DNA of 64,000 nucleotides from assembly GCA_003952965.2 (NCBI GenBank), contig CM025855.1:17922417-17986416 (forward strand), written 5' to 3'. The position numbers and the translations under genes were made by a program. This DNA comes from Morella rubra. Lineage: Eukaryota > Streptophyta > Magnoliopsida > Fagales > Myricaceae. Under the pieces are notes generated by a model. It searched no databases, was not told where the DNA came from, and saw only the letters and a list, made by a program, of their open reading frames with translations. Below, one piece after another: positions 22,746 to 35,845 of this stretch; the first letter of the stretch is position 1; each line of letters begins with the position of its first letter.

Positions 22746-24356
22746 ACAAAGGTAAAATCCGGCCCTAGTTGCTGGCCGAAAATCACCACCCCATCTCTCC
22801 CATTTTCTTCTTGCTTTCTCTTAATGGTTGGTTTGTTGTAGTTGCCTAGGTTGTTTTCTCCTTGTGTTCTTGGGTGTTTAGTGTAGATTTTGCTAGTGTT
22901 TAAAGGGTAGTATAGATCTTACATGAACCATGGGGGTATATGGCCAGATCTGGAAATCCTACTCAAGAGAAACCATTTATGAACCCTAAGTGTTTGATAA
23001 AAAGCTTAAAAGAGGGCTGAAATCGGTTGGTGTGTGTAGGCCGAATTTATTGGCTTGATGTGTTAGGTTATGCATGTTAAACAAGAACCACCAAGCCCTA
23101 AGTGTTAGATGTTGGTCAGATCTGAACACATGCAAGAGGACCAATAATGCACCTTAGGTGTTTGATAAAAAGTCCAAGAAATGGGTAAATGCAATAGTTT
23201 AGCTTGATGAAGGATCATGGTTTTGTTGTAAACTTTGAATTGGAGTTGTATAAGAGGGAAGAATGTGAGAGAATGGTTGCTGTTATGGGATGTTAAATTA
23301 GTCTTGGATGATTGGATGGTGACATGAAGAGATTAGGGTTTTGGTTGTTGAGGATGGGAAGGTTGAGGAGATTATTGTTGTTGCTGGAATTTACCTCTGC
23401 AGATTCAAGACTCGGATTTGGAGTGTGTTCTGATGTACTTGTGCTTATCCCTTGATCTTAAGAGGATCCTAGATCGTAGACCTAGGAAATAGGAAGATTT
23501 TAAGCCATACCTTGGATGATTCCGATAATTATCGAGTGAGATATGCGTTGTTTAAGGCCCGGACGTCAAGCTGCCAGCAGCCTTGCACGTCCGGAATGTT
23601 AGCCATTTCGGATGTCTTTTGCAGGATCATGTTAAGTCCAAATTTTATGAGGTTGGTTTTGAAGTTTAAGTTTAAGGAAGAGGAACATTTTAAGATAAAT
23701 TTCGTGTGATTTAGAGGTAAAATGAATGAGTTGTAGTATTTTGAAAACGGAGGGCCGAGCTGGAATCAGCGACAGCATTGTTGTAGGATTTTCGCCTAAT
23801 AAGAAGTGTTTGTAAAAATGTATAGTAAAACCTGCTGTTGTAAATTTACCCCCAATATTGGCCTATGAAAGCTGAATATTTCAGAATAAATTTCATGTAA
23901 TTTGGAGCCATGATTTTTAAGTTATGAATTTTTAAGTTGGAGACGTCGGGGCTGCCCGCTTTGACGTCCTCAGCAGCTTGTATTTTCGGGTGAAGGTTTT
24001 GAGTAGCAAATGAGCTTCAAATTATTTAAAATTTTGATATGTTATGAAAATTTGTGTAAGGATCAGTTTAGAATCCAATTTTATGGCTTCGGCATCCTTA
24101 GAAGAACATTTGCATATATAGGGTCACCATTGATACGTCAAACAATATGGGTGGCGATTTTGTATGATGAGTTGTGAATAATTGAGTGACTACTCTATAA
24201 ATTTAGTAAGCCTATGAATAACTTTAGTATGAATCAATTGTAGGCAAGGTGCTGCCATTCGCTCAAGTGGACGGAGGTAAGTGGAATTTGTAAGTAGAAA
24301 CTTACGTTTTTCCGAAAAAACTGGAATGATACACAGCATGAAAAGTATTTATGAAT

Positions 24357-24750
24357 AAGCATATCAAGCATGGCATGACACGAGCATTTGCATGATTTTC
24401 TTGAATGAAAAAGAAAGCTTTGTGCAAATGAAAGCATGAGGAGTATTATGATTTCTCATTATCAAGCATGGCATTATCAAGCATGACATGACATGAGCAT
24501 TTGCATAAGTTTCTTTGTGCAAAATGAAAAATGATAAGTATGTTATCACAAGTCAAGTTAAAGACTAAATAAAACGGTCGGTACCGTACCAATAAGATAG
24601 TGACATCCACTCCGAAGGACGAATGCGAGAAGGATGGATGATTCCTAAGGGGCACCCACTCCGAAGGACGAATGAGAGAAGGATGGGTAGGTCCCGAGGT
24701 ATGTGCAATCACACCGAAGGATGCTTGCAAGAAGGTGTGAACCTCCAAGG
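24357..24750. repeat. Two minisatellite-like blocks in the LTR
   Basis: First block (24357-24540): the text TCAAGCATGRCATGACA... GAGCATTTGCAT is repeated about 120 bp apart. Second block (24607-24750): three imperfect units containing CCGAAGGACGAATG or CCGAAGGATGCTTG, followed by AGAAGG, spaced about 56 bp. Confidence 0.75.
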
Positions 24751-25461
24751 GTTGAGTCTAGCCATCAGGCCTGGGGCCACGACAAGGGCTAGCTCAACCA
24801 AATGATGTGTTCCCAAGGGAAAAAGGGAATAGTTCCGAAAGGAACGCACAACCCTGACTTCAGGGGTAAATGGAGCGCGATAAGCAACCAAATCAAGAAA
24901 GAATATTTTCAAGCAAGAAAAGTTTCTTTTTTTTTTGATCAAGTACGTTGTCTCATGCATATGCAAGCATCATTTGACATTCCATTGATATTGAACAAGA
25001 CATGCATTATTTATTGCATATAAACCCTTACTGAGTCTTTCGACTCACAGTTTTTAAATTGTATCATTCCAGACAAACATTTCAGCGGAGAGCATCTAGA
25101 AGAGGGGACCCAACGAGAATGCCCTCTTCCTTTTGTTAGTTCATTAATAACTAGATATAATTTTGTGGAAGAGCCGATCATGAGCCTCCGTGTGTGGTTG
25201 GTCATGAGTTATTCGGCCTAAGTAAAGTTTTTTAAACCGATTGGTATTTTTGAGACTGTTTTGTAATTAATTACTTCAAGTCATTAATCAAGATGCAAGT
25301 ACTAGAAATAGGATCCAAGTTCCGTATGCGCGTTAATTGCTAGCTTTTAAAACAAAAAAAAATCCGCCCTGCAAGAATTTAGTACATTTGCTGGAGTGTT
25401 CCTTGTTGGGAATGCTCGCGGCTGTCATTAGCCTCGATGAGCTAGCGTTCGGGGCGTGACA

Positions 25462-25972
25462 ATACTTCTTACAATCTCCTAAATGGATTATTTGGTTTTA
25501 CCTGCGAATGTTAAAACGAAAATGGAAATGATAACGTAAGTGCATCCAAACAGCAATAAATCTATTCGTCGCTATAAACAATTTTAGTTCGTGGTTGAGT
25601 TGAATCGGCTATAAAAAGAGGTTACAAACATTTCAACAATTCTACATACCCCAACCATAACTCTCAAAATATATCCAAAGACACTTAGTATCTCATGAAA
25701 TACAATTTCTAAAATTTGAGAAAAAATGGACCGTCAAAATCTTGCAAAAATCAAATACTTATCAAATTAAACCATTTTCAGAAAACTAACTAAACATAAA
25801 TTTTTAAATGGTTAAAAGACGCCAAAAACTGCTCTTGATTATGAGAATCCTGGTGAGCTTTGATAATGGGACATAAGTTGCAAGATGATTGAGAGAGTTT
25901 TGTGCGTTCTGTAGAGTATATGGAGAAAACAAAAACAACCATGAAGTTATATGCTAACTAAATACATTGACA
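25462..25972 (-). mobile_element. 3' LTR (partial) of the SIRE-like Copia element
   Basis: Read on the minus strand the LTR starts TGTCAATGTATTTAG just after a polypurine tract GCCAAAGGGGGAGAT (25973-25988), the arrangement seen in SIRE/Maximus elements. Its first 50 bp match the remnant at 42735-42782. The other end is cut by the gypsy LTR ending at 25461. Confidence 0.65.
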
Positions 25973-26758
25973 ATCTCCCCCTTTGGCAAACTTCATGACA
26001 AAAACAAACCTAGCCTCTAAAGACATGAATTTTGTTGATCACCACCATAGAATCCATTTACAATGAGACAAACAACCTATACTAACATAGGCTAACACTA
26101 TATTCTGAGATTATAAACTGCATAATACAATCTCAACAACACACGAACTAACATAAACTTCATTAGTTCCGAGTTAATCAAATCACACAAATATAACAAC
26201 TACAATTGAATAAGCTGTGAACCAAAAATTTACCAATCTCTCCCTGAGATAAGTAACATCGATAGAGGTCTTCCCCTATCTCATAGCATGGCTTTATCAC
26301 ATTGTAACAAGAAACAATCAACATTATCAAACTCATATCAAAATGCTATAGAATGCTAATTAAATAAGCAGCAACTTAAAATACTGAACTAGTAAACTTC
26401 TAGTTTCAAATACATAAAGTGAAGCAATTTATAAAACTAAAACTAGCAAGCTTTTAGTTTCAAATACATCAATCAAAGTTTTAAAAACACATACGTGTAA
26501 GTGTTTTAAAAACTTCAATACACAAAGACATAGTTTCAAAACTACAAAGAAACATCAAAGGGTTTTAGATCTATCTCTAAACAAAAAATCATATTGTTCA
26601 GAACATAAACGATAGAATGTATTGTTCAAAACAGAAACCATAAAACAACTTCAATTAAAACAGTAACCCAGCCTGCTTAATTCAATCAGCAGCCAATAAA
26701 ATCCATTTGACGACATCAACCAACCCCCAACCACCAACCAACAGACCAACCAAAACTG

Positions 26759-28138
26759 CTACCCTTGTAGGATGCATCCAAACCAAGGTCTAAACATCTT
26801 CTTCTTCATCAGAAGTGGCAGAGGAAGCAACTCTTCACCTTCACCTTCCTCATCTCTTATTTTTTCCTCTTCATCGGCTGTAGCAAAGGATTCCACATCC
26901 TTGGCTGCCCCAATTGGTTCTTCTTGAGTACCAACTGTACATGACTCCTCATCTTTTTCAGCAATATTCAATTTCTTTCTAATAAGAGTCACATCAGCTA
27001 CCAATTTCATCATATGCAGTTTGAGAAATTCAATAGTAGTAGGAATGGAAGATTGAACAGAAGCAGAGGTATTAGATCTCTTACTGAGAAGCTTTAAAGC
27101 TTCAACCATGTAAGACAAATCAGAACTTAAAGGACCACGAAGAGGATCAATGTAAAGAGTGGTTTCTTTTGACCTTTATGGGATTTAGTTTGAGTAATTG
27201 CAGCTGGACGAAAACCGCTATGAAATTTCCTTCTAGGTTCATCCCAAGGTTTGGTAATATGGTATACAGCAAGAATTTCATTATCAATCAAGAATATGGT
27301 AATTTGGTTGTAGTAGATTTGGAATGAAAAACCTTGACCGTGTGTGCACAAATGTGAGAGGAAGATCAATAAGATCACCCACCAAAAAAGCATATAAAAA
27401 ATGCATTCTTTCAAAAGGCAAAGTTAATAGATGCTTATTTGGGAAAATATTAGTAGAAAAAATTATACTACTAATAATGTGATTAAAAGAAAAGACCTTA
27501 GCATTAAACTCTTTGTTAGGAAAGGTTATCTTCTTGTCAGCTGAGTAATTTGCACTAACAGTTGTGGTGGGACGAGTCATGGCTGAGTATGGATAAATAG
27601 GATTACGAACTCTAGGAATCCCTAGGCAATGAGCAAGTATGGAATGATCAATATCAATATACTGACCACGAAAGAAAATAGTGAAAGACTCAAGAGTCAT
27701 TAAAATTATGCATGTTAGAATAGAACTCATGCACCATTGCTTGAGTAGGAGGAATAATATTTGTTACCATTGCTCCCATCCTCGAGATAAGAATCTCTCA
27801 GAAATTTGCATCTGAGAGAGTCATTCCAAGAAGACTTCTCTTTCTATGATCAGATCCTTCTTACCAAACATTTTCGTGAAAAGTTCATCTACTTCAACAT
27901 TAAGGAATTTGACAGTGTCATACTCGGCTGGAGTAGGAGGATGACGAGTTGTCTCTTTCTCCTTTCCCCATGTGAACCTTGTAGAAGCTTGAGCTGCTTG
28001 ATTTTTAGTTCACTTTGAAACTGGTTCAGTAGAGGGTCCAGCACGTTTCTTAGACATGGGGATGGGAGATGGCTATTTGGAACTCTCAGAATGAGTTCAA
28101 GCACTCTTGGCAATAGCATGGTTATCACGTACCATCTA
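26759..28138 (-). pseudogene. Third ORF downstream of Copia pol (env-like position)
   Basis: Minus-strand frames form one broken protein of about 450 residues. In order: MVRDNHAIAKSA and a Pro-rich part near 28100; FLNVEVDELFTKMFGKKDLI near 27900; FFRGQYIDIDHSILAHCLGI near 27650; VFSFNHIISSIIF and LPFERMHFLYAFLVGDLIDL near 27400-27500; and an acidic C-terminus (26759-27118). The FYSNM...RG..IDID...I...LGIP pattern matches the 'putative plant transposon protein' domain that occupies the third ORF of SIRE-type elements. Its function is unknown; it has been called env-like because of position only. I see stops near 28100, 28040 and 27810. Confidence 0.65.
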
Positions 28139-29499
28139 CACAAGACTAGAATATTAATAATGAAAAAAATTATCACATTAACAAACAGTCCATAGTATGT
28201 TTAACAAGTCATGTTAATACAATTAGTAAACAACCTAGCTACTCATAGCATAAACTAAGAAGAGTTAAACACAAAATAAGGTAACATTTTATGTAAACAT
28301 GAAACCCGAAACCCCACAAAATAAATCCATAAGAAACACATTATATGGTATAAATTAGCTACAAGCCAAAATACTCAATGTCACATATAAAAGTCAAATA
28401 AGATATTTCCATATATAACTATAGAATTTGTACACAGTTTCACATAGTCAACACTAAAAAATCTGTACACCAATAAAATGTACACATTTTGTCACGCTAA
28501 AAATATACACAGTTTTCCATAGATCACTTATCAAAGAAAATCTGTACAAATTCTTTAACATAGCCAAATAATTTTACAAATGTAGTCCACAACTATTGTG
28601 AAATATCAATAAACTATAACTATTTTTCTTAGAAATTCATATAATTTCCCAATAAAAACTCATATGAATAGAATAATGATTAAAATAATCAAAGAAACTT
28701 GAAACATGTGAAACCCGAATGCCCATATGCTTTAATAAACGAGATTTTCATCACAACAAAGCCAATTAAGCAAGAATTGTTATTATTAACTAATCTTACT
28801 CAATAATGACAAATACTAACAAGATTTTGAAAGATTCAATGAACTTTTGAAAAGGGAAAAATTTCTTGAACCCTAGATTTTGGAATCTTTGAAAATCTCT
28901 TGTAAGAATGAATCATAGTTTAAGAAAATCATAGTATACTTCTATAATCACATGGATAACAAAGCCCATACGAATTTTTAGCTTAAAATAAGATAAATCA
29001 CAAAAGTCCAACAAGTGTTCATGTTGCACTCACCACGCGGGACCACAAAGCTACACGGCCACCAAACAATCCAAATAATCTTTCAAGAAAAGAGAAAAAG
29101 TCAAGAGATTTACCTTTTTCCGGACCAAGTGGATAATTAAAATAAAATTTCTTCACAAAAATCCACAGAGAATCAACTATGTGAGATGCTGTGCAAAAGA
29201 AGGGGCTAAATTGTGTATCGCACAAGAGGAGAGAGAATTAGGTCAAAATAAAGTGGGTTGGTGACTTATTTAAAAAGGACACACACGATAAGTCTTATTT
29301 TTTAAAAGAAAGAGCCTATGTGTTTTAAAAACAAGCCCAACGTGCCTTTTCTCATTGCACACTAAGTACTCTCTACCATGGACGCCAGAGACTTAAACTA
29401 CATAGCAACTACATGCAAAACGTATAACACAAAAAAATCACAGACAAAAAATATTTTGCTGAAATTTTGAAAAAATCATCAGCAGTTCTAAAAATTCTC
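28139..29499. other. Noncoding spacer between pol and third ORF
   Basis: AT-rich, with no domain recognised. TGTACACA-like words recur (about 28430-28560). A 68-codon frame at 29019-29225 has no recognisable motif. SIRE-type elements carry a long spacer at this position. Confidence 0.6.
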
Positions 29500-30237
29500 A
29501 AAAGATTATCTAAGAGCATTCTGGACTTATTAAATTACACAATAACATATGAATGCTCAAAACAAAACAGCTGACCAAATTTTTATGTAATTTGCAAACA
29601 CCAATAGCATGTCTTAAAAATTCAAACCTCGATGTATCAAGAGGTTTTGTAAAAAGGTCAGCAAATTGATTTTCAGTTGAAACATGCTAAATTGAGATAA
29701 TCTAGCTTTCAACATGATCAAGTATGAAATGATGACTTATATCAATATGCTTAGTACGTGAGTGTTGAACTGGGTTTTTAGAAATGTTTACTGCACTGGT
29801 ATTATCACAATATACATGCATAGACTTTTGATGAAACCATAATCATACAACATTTGTTTCATCCATAGGAATTGTGTACAAGAACTACCCATAGCAATAT
29901 ACTCTGCCTCAGCTATGAAAAGCGAAATAGAGCCTTACTTCTTAATAAGCCAAGCTACTAAATTCGAACCCAAATAAAAGCAACCACTTGAAGTTCTTTT
30001 TTCTATCATTTGAGTTTCTTGCCAATTTTGCATCAGTATATCCTACCAAATGAGTATTAGAATCTTTGAAATTCCAAATTCCATAGTCTATAGTACTATT
30101 CACATATCGTATGATTTTTTTTATTGTTTCCAGATCAGTCTCTTTGGGATTTGTTTGAAACCTTGCACATATCCCTACACTAAAAGAAAAGTTTGGCCTC
30201 CTAGCAGTTAGATATAATAAACTACCAATCATTCTAC
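29500..30237 (-). pseudogene. Copia RNase H and end of RT
   Basis: The frame at 29942-30232 reads MIGSLLYLTARRPNFSFSVG, then YTDAKLA, the strong Copia boundary between RT and RNase H (MIGSLLYLTASRPD, GYSDAD). Downstream frames hold [40 protein letters not shown] and HIDISHHF, all diagnostic of Copia RNase H. Stops split it near 29920 and 29690. Confidence 0.88.
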
Positions 30238-32802
30238 TGTTAGATGTATGCCCTCAAAACCAATCATTTTGCATAATTATGAGATAATTATTATTATTGA
30301 TTAATCACTTGTATATTATTATGGGTACATGCAATGACATAAGAGTCATATATATAATGACATTAGATGTCATATTGTTGAGCAATATTGTAGAAAAGTC
30401 AGGCCAATGATTAATGAATCGGAGGCGGGGAGTATGACTTTTCGGATCCTTGTTGACTCACTTTGTTCTAGACCAAGATACATGATAATGTACAAATAGG
30501 TCTACACTCGTTGTGCCTCTATAAGATAGAATGATGGACTCCGTCATTGAGGTGGTGACCTTAAGCAGACGAGTGGGTGCAATGTAAGAGTACATACACT
30601 GAACCGGATTAATATGAATACCTTCTAGAAATGATCACTGATGTAGAGAATGGTATTCACACAATTAGCTTATGTTGTCCTTAGACCTGAGCGAGTTATG
30701 CAGTTTCGCTTGTGCTTTGACTGAATCATTTGGTGATGATCTTCGTAGATCAAATATTCCAGATAAGGTTGGGCCTTGTACATAGTAAGTGAATTTGTAT
30801 AATTGCTCAATATGGAATCCACCAGTCTCTTGATGAGGCAGTATATTCATTATGTCTATATATTGTTGGACTCACATAAAACGCTGCGCAGCGAGATTTT
30901 GTGAAAAGTGTTTTCACGGTTTTTACTTATTAATATATGAAGTAAATATTTGCGAAAATGATTTTGGAAAGTTTTGGAAGTCCAACTAGGTACAGACTGA
31001 GAATTAAGAATTATATGAGCTAGGGACTTAATCGGTGATATTATTCCAGTCCTATTAGCTCATGTGGAATATAGTATGGTGGAAGGATAAATAAGTATAA
31101 TTGTTAGCAAAAGGGATTTCACAAAAACAATCTCATTCTCTCGAGGGTCAATTGTGATATGTTAATGGACATGATCACAATTTGTAGAAGCCTATATATT
31201 CGGATTACAGAATATAAGGGAGTTTAATGAGAAAGAGTTTTTCATGATGATCCTACGACCGAGATATGAGATCCCTAAAGATCCCACGCTATAGCACAGT
31301 TGAGTTCTGAGCCAGCCATTATAAATAGCTCAGAAACTCATTTGAGAAAGCAGATTTCATTTTTTCACTCGAGAATTTCTCTCTCAAAGCTGTGTGCGTG
31401 GATTTGAAAGAGGCAAAATGCTTGGGCTGCTTTGATTCAACGATCCTTTCCGCTGTGACCTCGCGATCCAACATCTACGATACATGGTATGGTTTGAAAG
31501 TTTGTCTGTGGAAAATTAACTTACTAATTCTCTTTGTTGATCCCAAGAATTCTTCAATAATCTTAAGGTTCTTGTCGATCTCACAATCTTAAGAATTTCA
31601 CAATAGCAGTCCAAGTGTTCTGCCTCCTTCCTCTCCACACTCACAACTGTGTAGGGTTTTCTAAGTTATGATGGCCAACTCTCAAAATTAACAATTAGTC
31701 CATTAGGGTAGACTATCTCATAGCTATCCTTATATATGAAAACCTAGTTGTGATATGCGTGAGATCATTAGGGATCTCAAATCTCAGCCGTAGGATAATA
31801 TGGAAAAACTCTTTTTCTCCATTAACTCTCTTATATTCTTTTATTCCGAATTTTGGGCTTCTACTAATTGTAATCATGTCCATCAACATATTACAATTCA
31901 CCCCCGAGAATTTGAGATTGATTTGTGAAATCCCTTTTGCTAACAATTATTCGTTTATTTATTCTTCCACCACGCTATATTCCACATGAGTCAATAGGAT
32001 CGGAATCATATCAACGATTAAGTCCCTAATTCATATAATTCTCAATTCATGATCTGTAACTCGTTGGACTATCAATTGTTTTCAAAAATGATTTCACAAA
32101 TAAATATATATAATATATATATATATATTAATTTTAGAAAAACATTTTCACAAAATACCATTGGCCAATGGATTCTTTTCTAGTCCAACACTATATAGAT
32201 ATCTTGAATATACTACCTCACAAGAGACTGGTGGATTCCTTATTGAGCATTTATACAAACCCACTTATTATGTACAAGACCCAAGGTTATCTGAAATATT
32301 TGACCTAGAAAGATCATCACCAATGACTCGGTCAAAGCACAAGTACACAACAAATAGATCCATATAAACCTCTTAGGTCTAAGGATACAATAAACTAATT
32401 GTGTTGAATACCTTCTCAACATTAGTGATCAATTCCGGAAAGTATTCATATTTGATCCCGTTCAATGCATGTACTCTTACATTACACCCACTCACTTGCT
32501 TAAGGTCACCACCTCAATGACGAAGTCCATCATCCTATTAAATAGAGGCACAATGAGTGTAGACCTATCGTACATCAATATGTACCTCGGTCTAGAACAA
32601 ACATCAAGTGAACAAGGAACCGTAAAGTCATACTTCCTGCCTTTAATTCATGAATCACTGGCATGACTTTTCTACAATGTCACTCAATAATAACCGTGTA
32701 ACATCTTATGTCACAACATATTACCCAATATAATAATATACACGTGACATCTAAATAACAATTATTTAGAATAATGACTTTTAGGGCATATTTCTTACAT
32801 GG
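30238..32802. mobile_element. Inverted pair of Angela-like LTRs flanked by TSD TCTAC
   Basis: The left arm (30238 to about 31480) reads forward from TGTTAGATGTATGCCCTC. The right arm (31535-32799) is the same kind of LTR read backward, ending TTTCTTACA on the plus strand. The beginnings recall Angela/BARE LTRs (TGTTGGAAATATGCCC). TCTAC occurs at 30233-30237 and at 32803-32807, so both arms lie between one target duplication, with three extra bases (TGG) after the right LTR. The unit interrupts RT of the SIRE-like Copia element. No internal coding region remains. Confidence 0.8.
31320..31327 (+). promoter_or_regulatory. TATA box of the Angela-like LTR
   Basis: TATAAATA, about 1080 bp from the LTR start, followed by LTR sequence leading to the junction. 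It is placed as a U3 promoter would be. Confidence 0.55.
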
Positions 32803-33079
32803 TCTACATGTTTACCAAATGAATCAATATTAAGTTTAACTGAAGTAGCCATAGGAACTTTTATGTGCTTTTTGTTGTCTAAGCCAAATCATTTCACATG
32901 ACCTTATGCATACTTCAATGGAGAAATAAACAAACCATATTTGCTTTGGTTGATTTGAAAACAAAGAAAGTAATGAAGTTCTCCAACCACACTCATTTCG
33001 AACTCATTTTTCACGGACCCAGCAAATTCAAAAGCAAGCAATTCCATAGGAGAACTAAATACTATATCATCCACATAGA
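32803..33079 (-). pseudogene. Copia RT, middle segment
   Basis: Minus-strand frames contain YVDDIV at the right end and FGLDNKKHIKVPMATSVKL nearer the left, both standard in Copia RT. The piece lies between two insertions: the inverted LTR pair on the left and the solo LTR on the right. A frameshift separates the two motifs. Confidence 0.85.
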
Positions 33080-33754
33080 TGTAATAGCCTGAACCGTGAA
33101 GACCTTAAGCGTTGTCTTATAGTAATGGACACGGCTATAAAGCTGAGATTACGTCCTATGGGAAGATCGATAAAGCAACAAGATACTAAGAAAAACATAC
33201 GAAGGACCTTTTATTAATACCGAGGTATTACAAAAGAGGACCGACTTTCTGTAATGTACATACTAAAAAAGAAAACTGCAGCGGAAAACTAAGAAAACAT
33301 AAAATCGAAGATTTCTAATCTTCGTCATTAGTGTCATCCAAGTCTAAGATGTTGACGTAATTATCAGAGTGCAAAGTGATCCACCTATGTCCTCGTCCCT
33401 CTATCAAGACATCTAGGTCACGTGTGACATAGACTTGAAAGGTCAACTCCAGAGTGATAAAGCCATGTTGAATGGCTTTGGTGAACTCACCTAAATAAAC
33501 CTTAGACATCTGCTAAAGAAATATTTAACAAACAACGGTGAGTCCAAATGACTCAGTAAAGCCAGCGGTCAGTACAATAGAATAGCAGATAGAATAAAAG
33601 ATATTGAAGAAATTCGTTCCACAATAAAATCTCAATAGAGTAAGAAAGTAAATGAAAAGACTCAATTCTTAAAATTTTAATCTTTTCTATTTCTCAATCA
33701 CCACTCCTCAGAGTGAATCACTATGCTAGAGTGATGGGTTACAGGTAACCTCCA

Positions 33755-33835
33755 TGTTTTGCGGCATTACTCCCAGAGTAGAACATGGTCCTTATTTTGC
33801 GGCATTACTCCCAGAGTAGAATACGGTATCCTCAA
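33755..33835 (-). repeat. Minisatellite in the solo LTR, two units
   Basis: TTTTGCGGCATTACTCCCAG is repeated with a period near 39 bp. The LTR copies at 12140 and 47670 have a different arrangement, and 53304-53413 has three units, so the number varies between copies. Confidence 0.75.
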
Positions 33836-34099
33836 AGTGGATCTTTCTGTGTACGACAAGAGGACAGAATGTCACAACAAGTGAATGTCCTTCTTGGATA
33901 GTACTGTCATGTCTTCAAAGTATTACATCAAGTATGTCTCATGTCAACGCCCATACATATCAATGATATCTTCATGCAAATATTGATTCCAACAACATAT
34001 GCAAGTTAAGTATGCATGTCTCATATCAACGTTCATACATCTCATTCACGATATGTAACACTTTAACCATACTTAAATATCATAATATTCCTTTCCAAC

Positions 34100-35845
34100 C
34101 GTTGTTGAAAATTCGCAAGTGCACGAAATCGTAACAAGTAATATAGTAATAAGAAAGGATGTCGAACCCACGAGGACTACTCACCTATTAACTATTGAAA
34201 TTGTTCTAATTCTAAATTATTTGAAAATCAAGAAAAGTGGTGGATTTTGAATTTGCAGAAACAAAATAAATAAACTTAAAAGAAAATTTCACCCAAGAAG
34301 AAAACACTAAGGCATCCGACTCACCTAACCAATCAAATCCAAAACCCTAACCATGCAATCAGTCAATTATCAACCTCTTTGACGGCGAAATATTCTAATT
34401 TATCTAAGACCCTCTCTCGAGTAGAATTAGAATTACCCAACATACAACAACCCGCATATGTCTATGCGAATTTAGAAGCAATTGAGCACATTAAGATTAA
34501 TAATATTTCTAATGAAAGCCGCACAAATCACGTTGGCACATTCCTGTCTTTCGTTCAATTCATGGCATACATCATTTGAAGCTAAACTACGTGCATCATC
34601 TCTCGAGTTAACACGCACACAACAAATCATTCAACTATTGGCCAAATAATTGAAAGCATTAAACTCAATGATGTATACTTCAAAAAGAATGGTAAAATTT
34701 CGATCACATGGTAATAAGATTCAGAATTGTCATGGAGAGGCTACATCATAGCCTTAGCAATAGAAATTAGTTCATAGCAAAATCAGAATAAATCAAAACA
34801 ACTCTGGAATTCATAATGAAAATTATACAAAGAGAAGAGAAGATAAAAGGATTAAGAAGGAATTATATGTAGATCGAGAATCTCAATTGTTGACAAACTC
34901 CAATTCAGCCTCCGTCTTCTTCACCTTGTTCCAAGCTTCGGATTCCTCTCCAGTGGTGAAAAACTCTCCTTTTTTTCGTGCCCTAGTCGTTCTCCCCCCC
35001 TCCTTCCTTCAAACCTCTTTGTTTCCTTAAAACAGGGTTCTCCACAAGGCAGTTTTTCCTCGACCTCCGACTTGATGCTCCGTTTTCACCTTTTTCTGTT
35101 CCTTTTTTGGAAAATCCCGAAACACAAAAGTTGTAGCCTTTTCTCTTAAATTTTTTTAGACACCATGATTGACCTCATTAGAGTTATATATCAAAAGATA
35201 TGCTCCAAATACCAAAGGGTGTTTCAGGAATTCCAGGAATTCCGAGAAAGGAAAGTTTCCTTTGTTAGTTCCAATGAATCCTTCAATTGATTTATTCCTC
35301 CTCTTGTTTCATGCGGCACACCAAAACCTAATAGATGTTTAGGTTTTCTTTAAAATAAAAACACACGTTGGCCTCACATTGTGAGCTAGACCCCAACCTC
35401 TCATTGACTTGGTGAATCCCGAAATTCTTGGCAGATTTGTTCCCCGACTTCCAGCTGGATTTTGAACTTCAAAACGGCGTAACAAGGTTTTGGGCTCTTC
35501 ATAAACGTTTTAGGCCTTCGTCTTAGCTTTCCATAGAATCAAACAAAAATGAAAACTGAGGTCTATAGCTCCCGTTACACTCGATTGATCAAACAGTATT
35601 CTAGTTTGCCTAGACCGGGCTAACTAGAATTTTGCTTTGCTGACCTAACCCGAATTTAGCCTCTTCACATCAGCCCAATTTCACCTAATCAAACACATGT
35701 AAACTGCAAAATACCAAGAATTTCTAATAATTCAGTAAATGTAAAATACCTCAAATTCTAGACAACCAAGCAAAGAAACACATACAAAATGCTCTAAATC
35801 AACACAATTATGATGATAAAATGTGTGAAATAAATTCTCACATCA
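34100..35845. mobile_element. 1.75-kb insertion, TSD CCAAC, family not recognised
   Basis: The uninterrupted LTR text TTTCCAACGTACAAG (as at 12390) is split here, and CCAAC is present on both sides (34095-34099, 35846-35850). The insert starts CGTTGTTGAAAATTCG and ends TTCTCACATCA. Near its start is AGTAATATAG followed by TCGAACCCAC, shared in style with the insertion at 38583. There is no significant open frame: the 66-codon frame at 34379-34579 has no known motif. The 5-bp TSD and near TG...CA ends suggest a solo LTR of another family. Confidence 0.75.

Larger units (their letters stand above)
22066..25461 (+). mobile_element. 3.4-kb Ty3/gypsy LTR
   Basis: Starts TGAGACCCCAACC and ends TTCGGGGCGTGACA. 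The first 1.8 kb is the inverted counterpart of 1-1586. The ends are LTR-like (TG...CA), but the 5-bp flanks differ (AGGAA and ATACT), so it is either a solo LTR with lost TSD or one LTR of a disrupted element. It contains a GAA-rich block, a C homopolymer and two minisatellite-like stretches. It truncates the Copia LTR that begins at 25462. Confidence 0.8.

Noticed and set aside
22066..25461. Complete solo LTR with target duplication
   Set aside because: The ends are LTR-like but the 5-bp flanks (AGGAA and ATACT) do not match, so solo-LTR status is not claimed.
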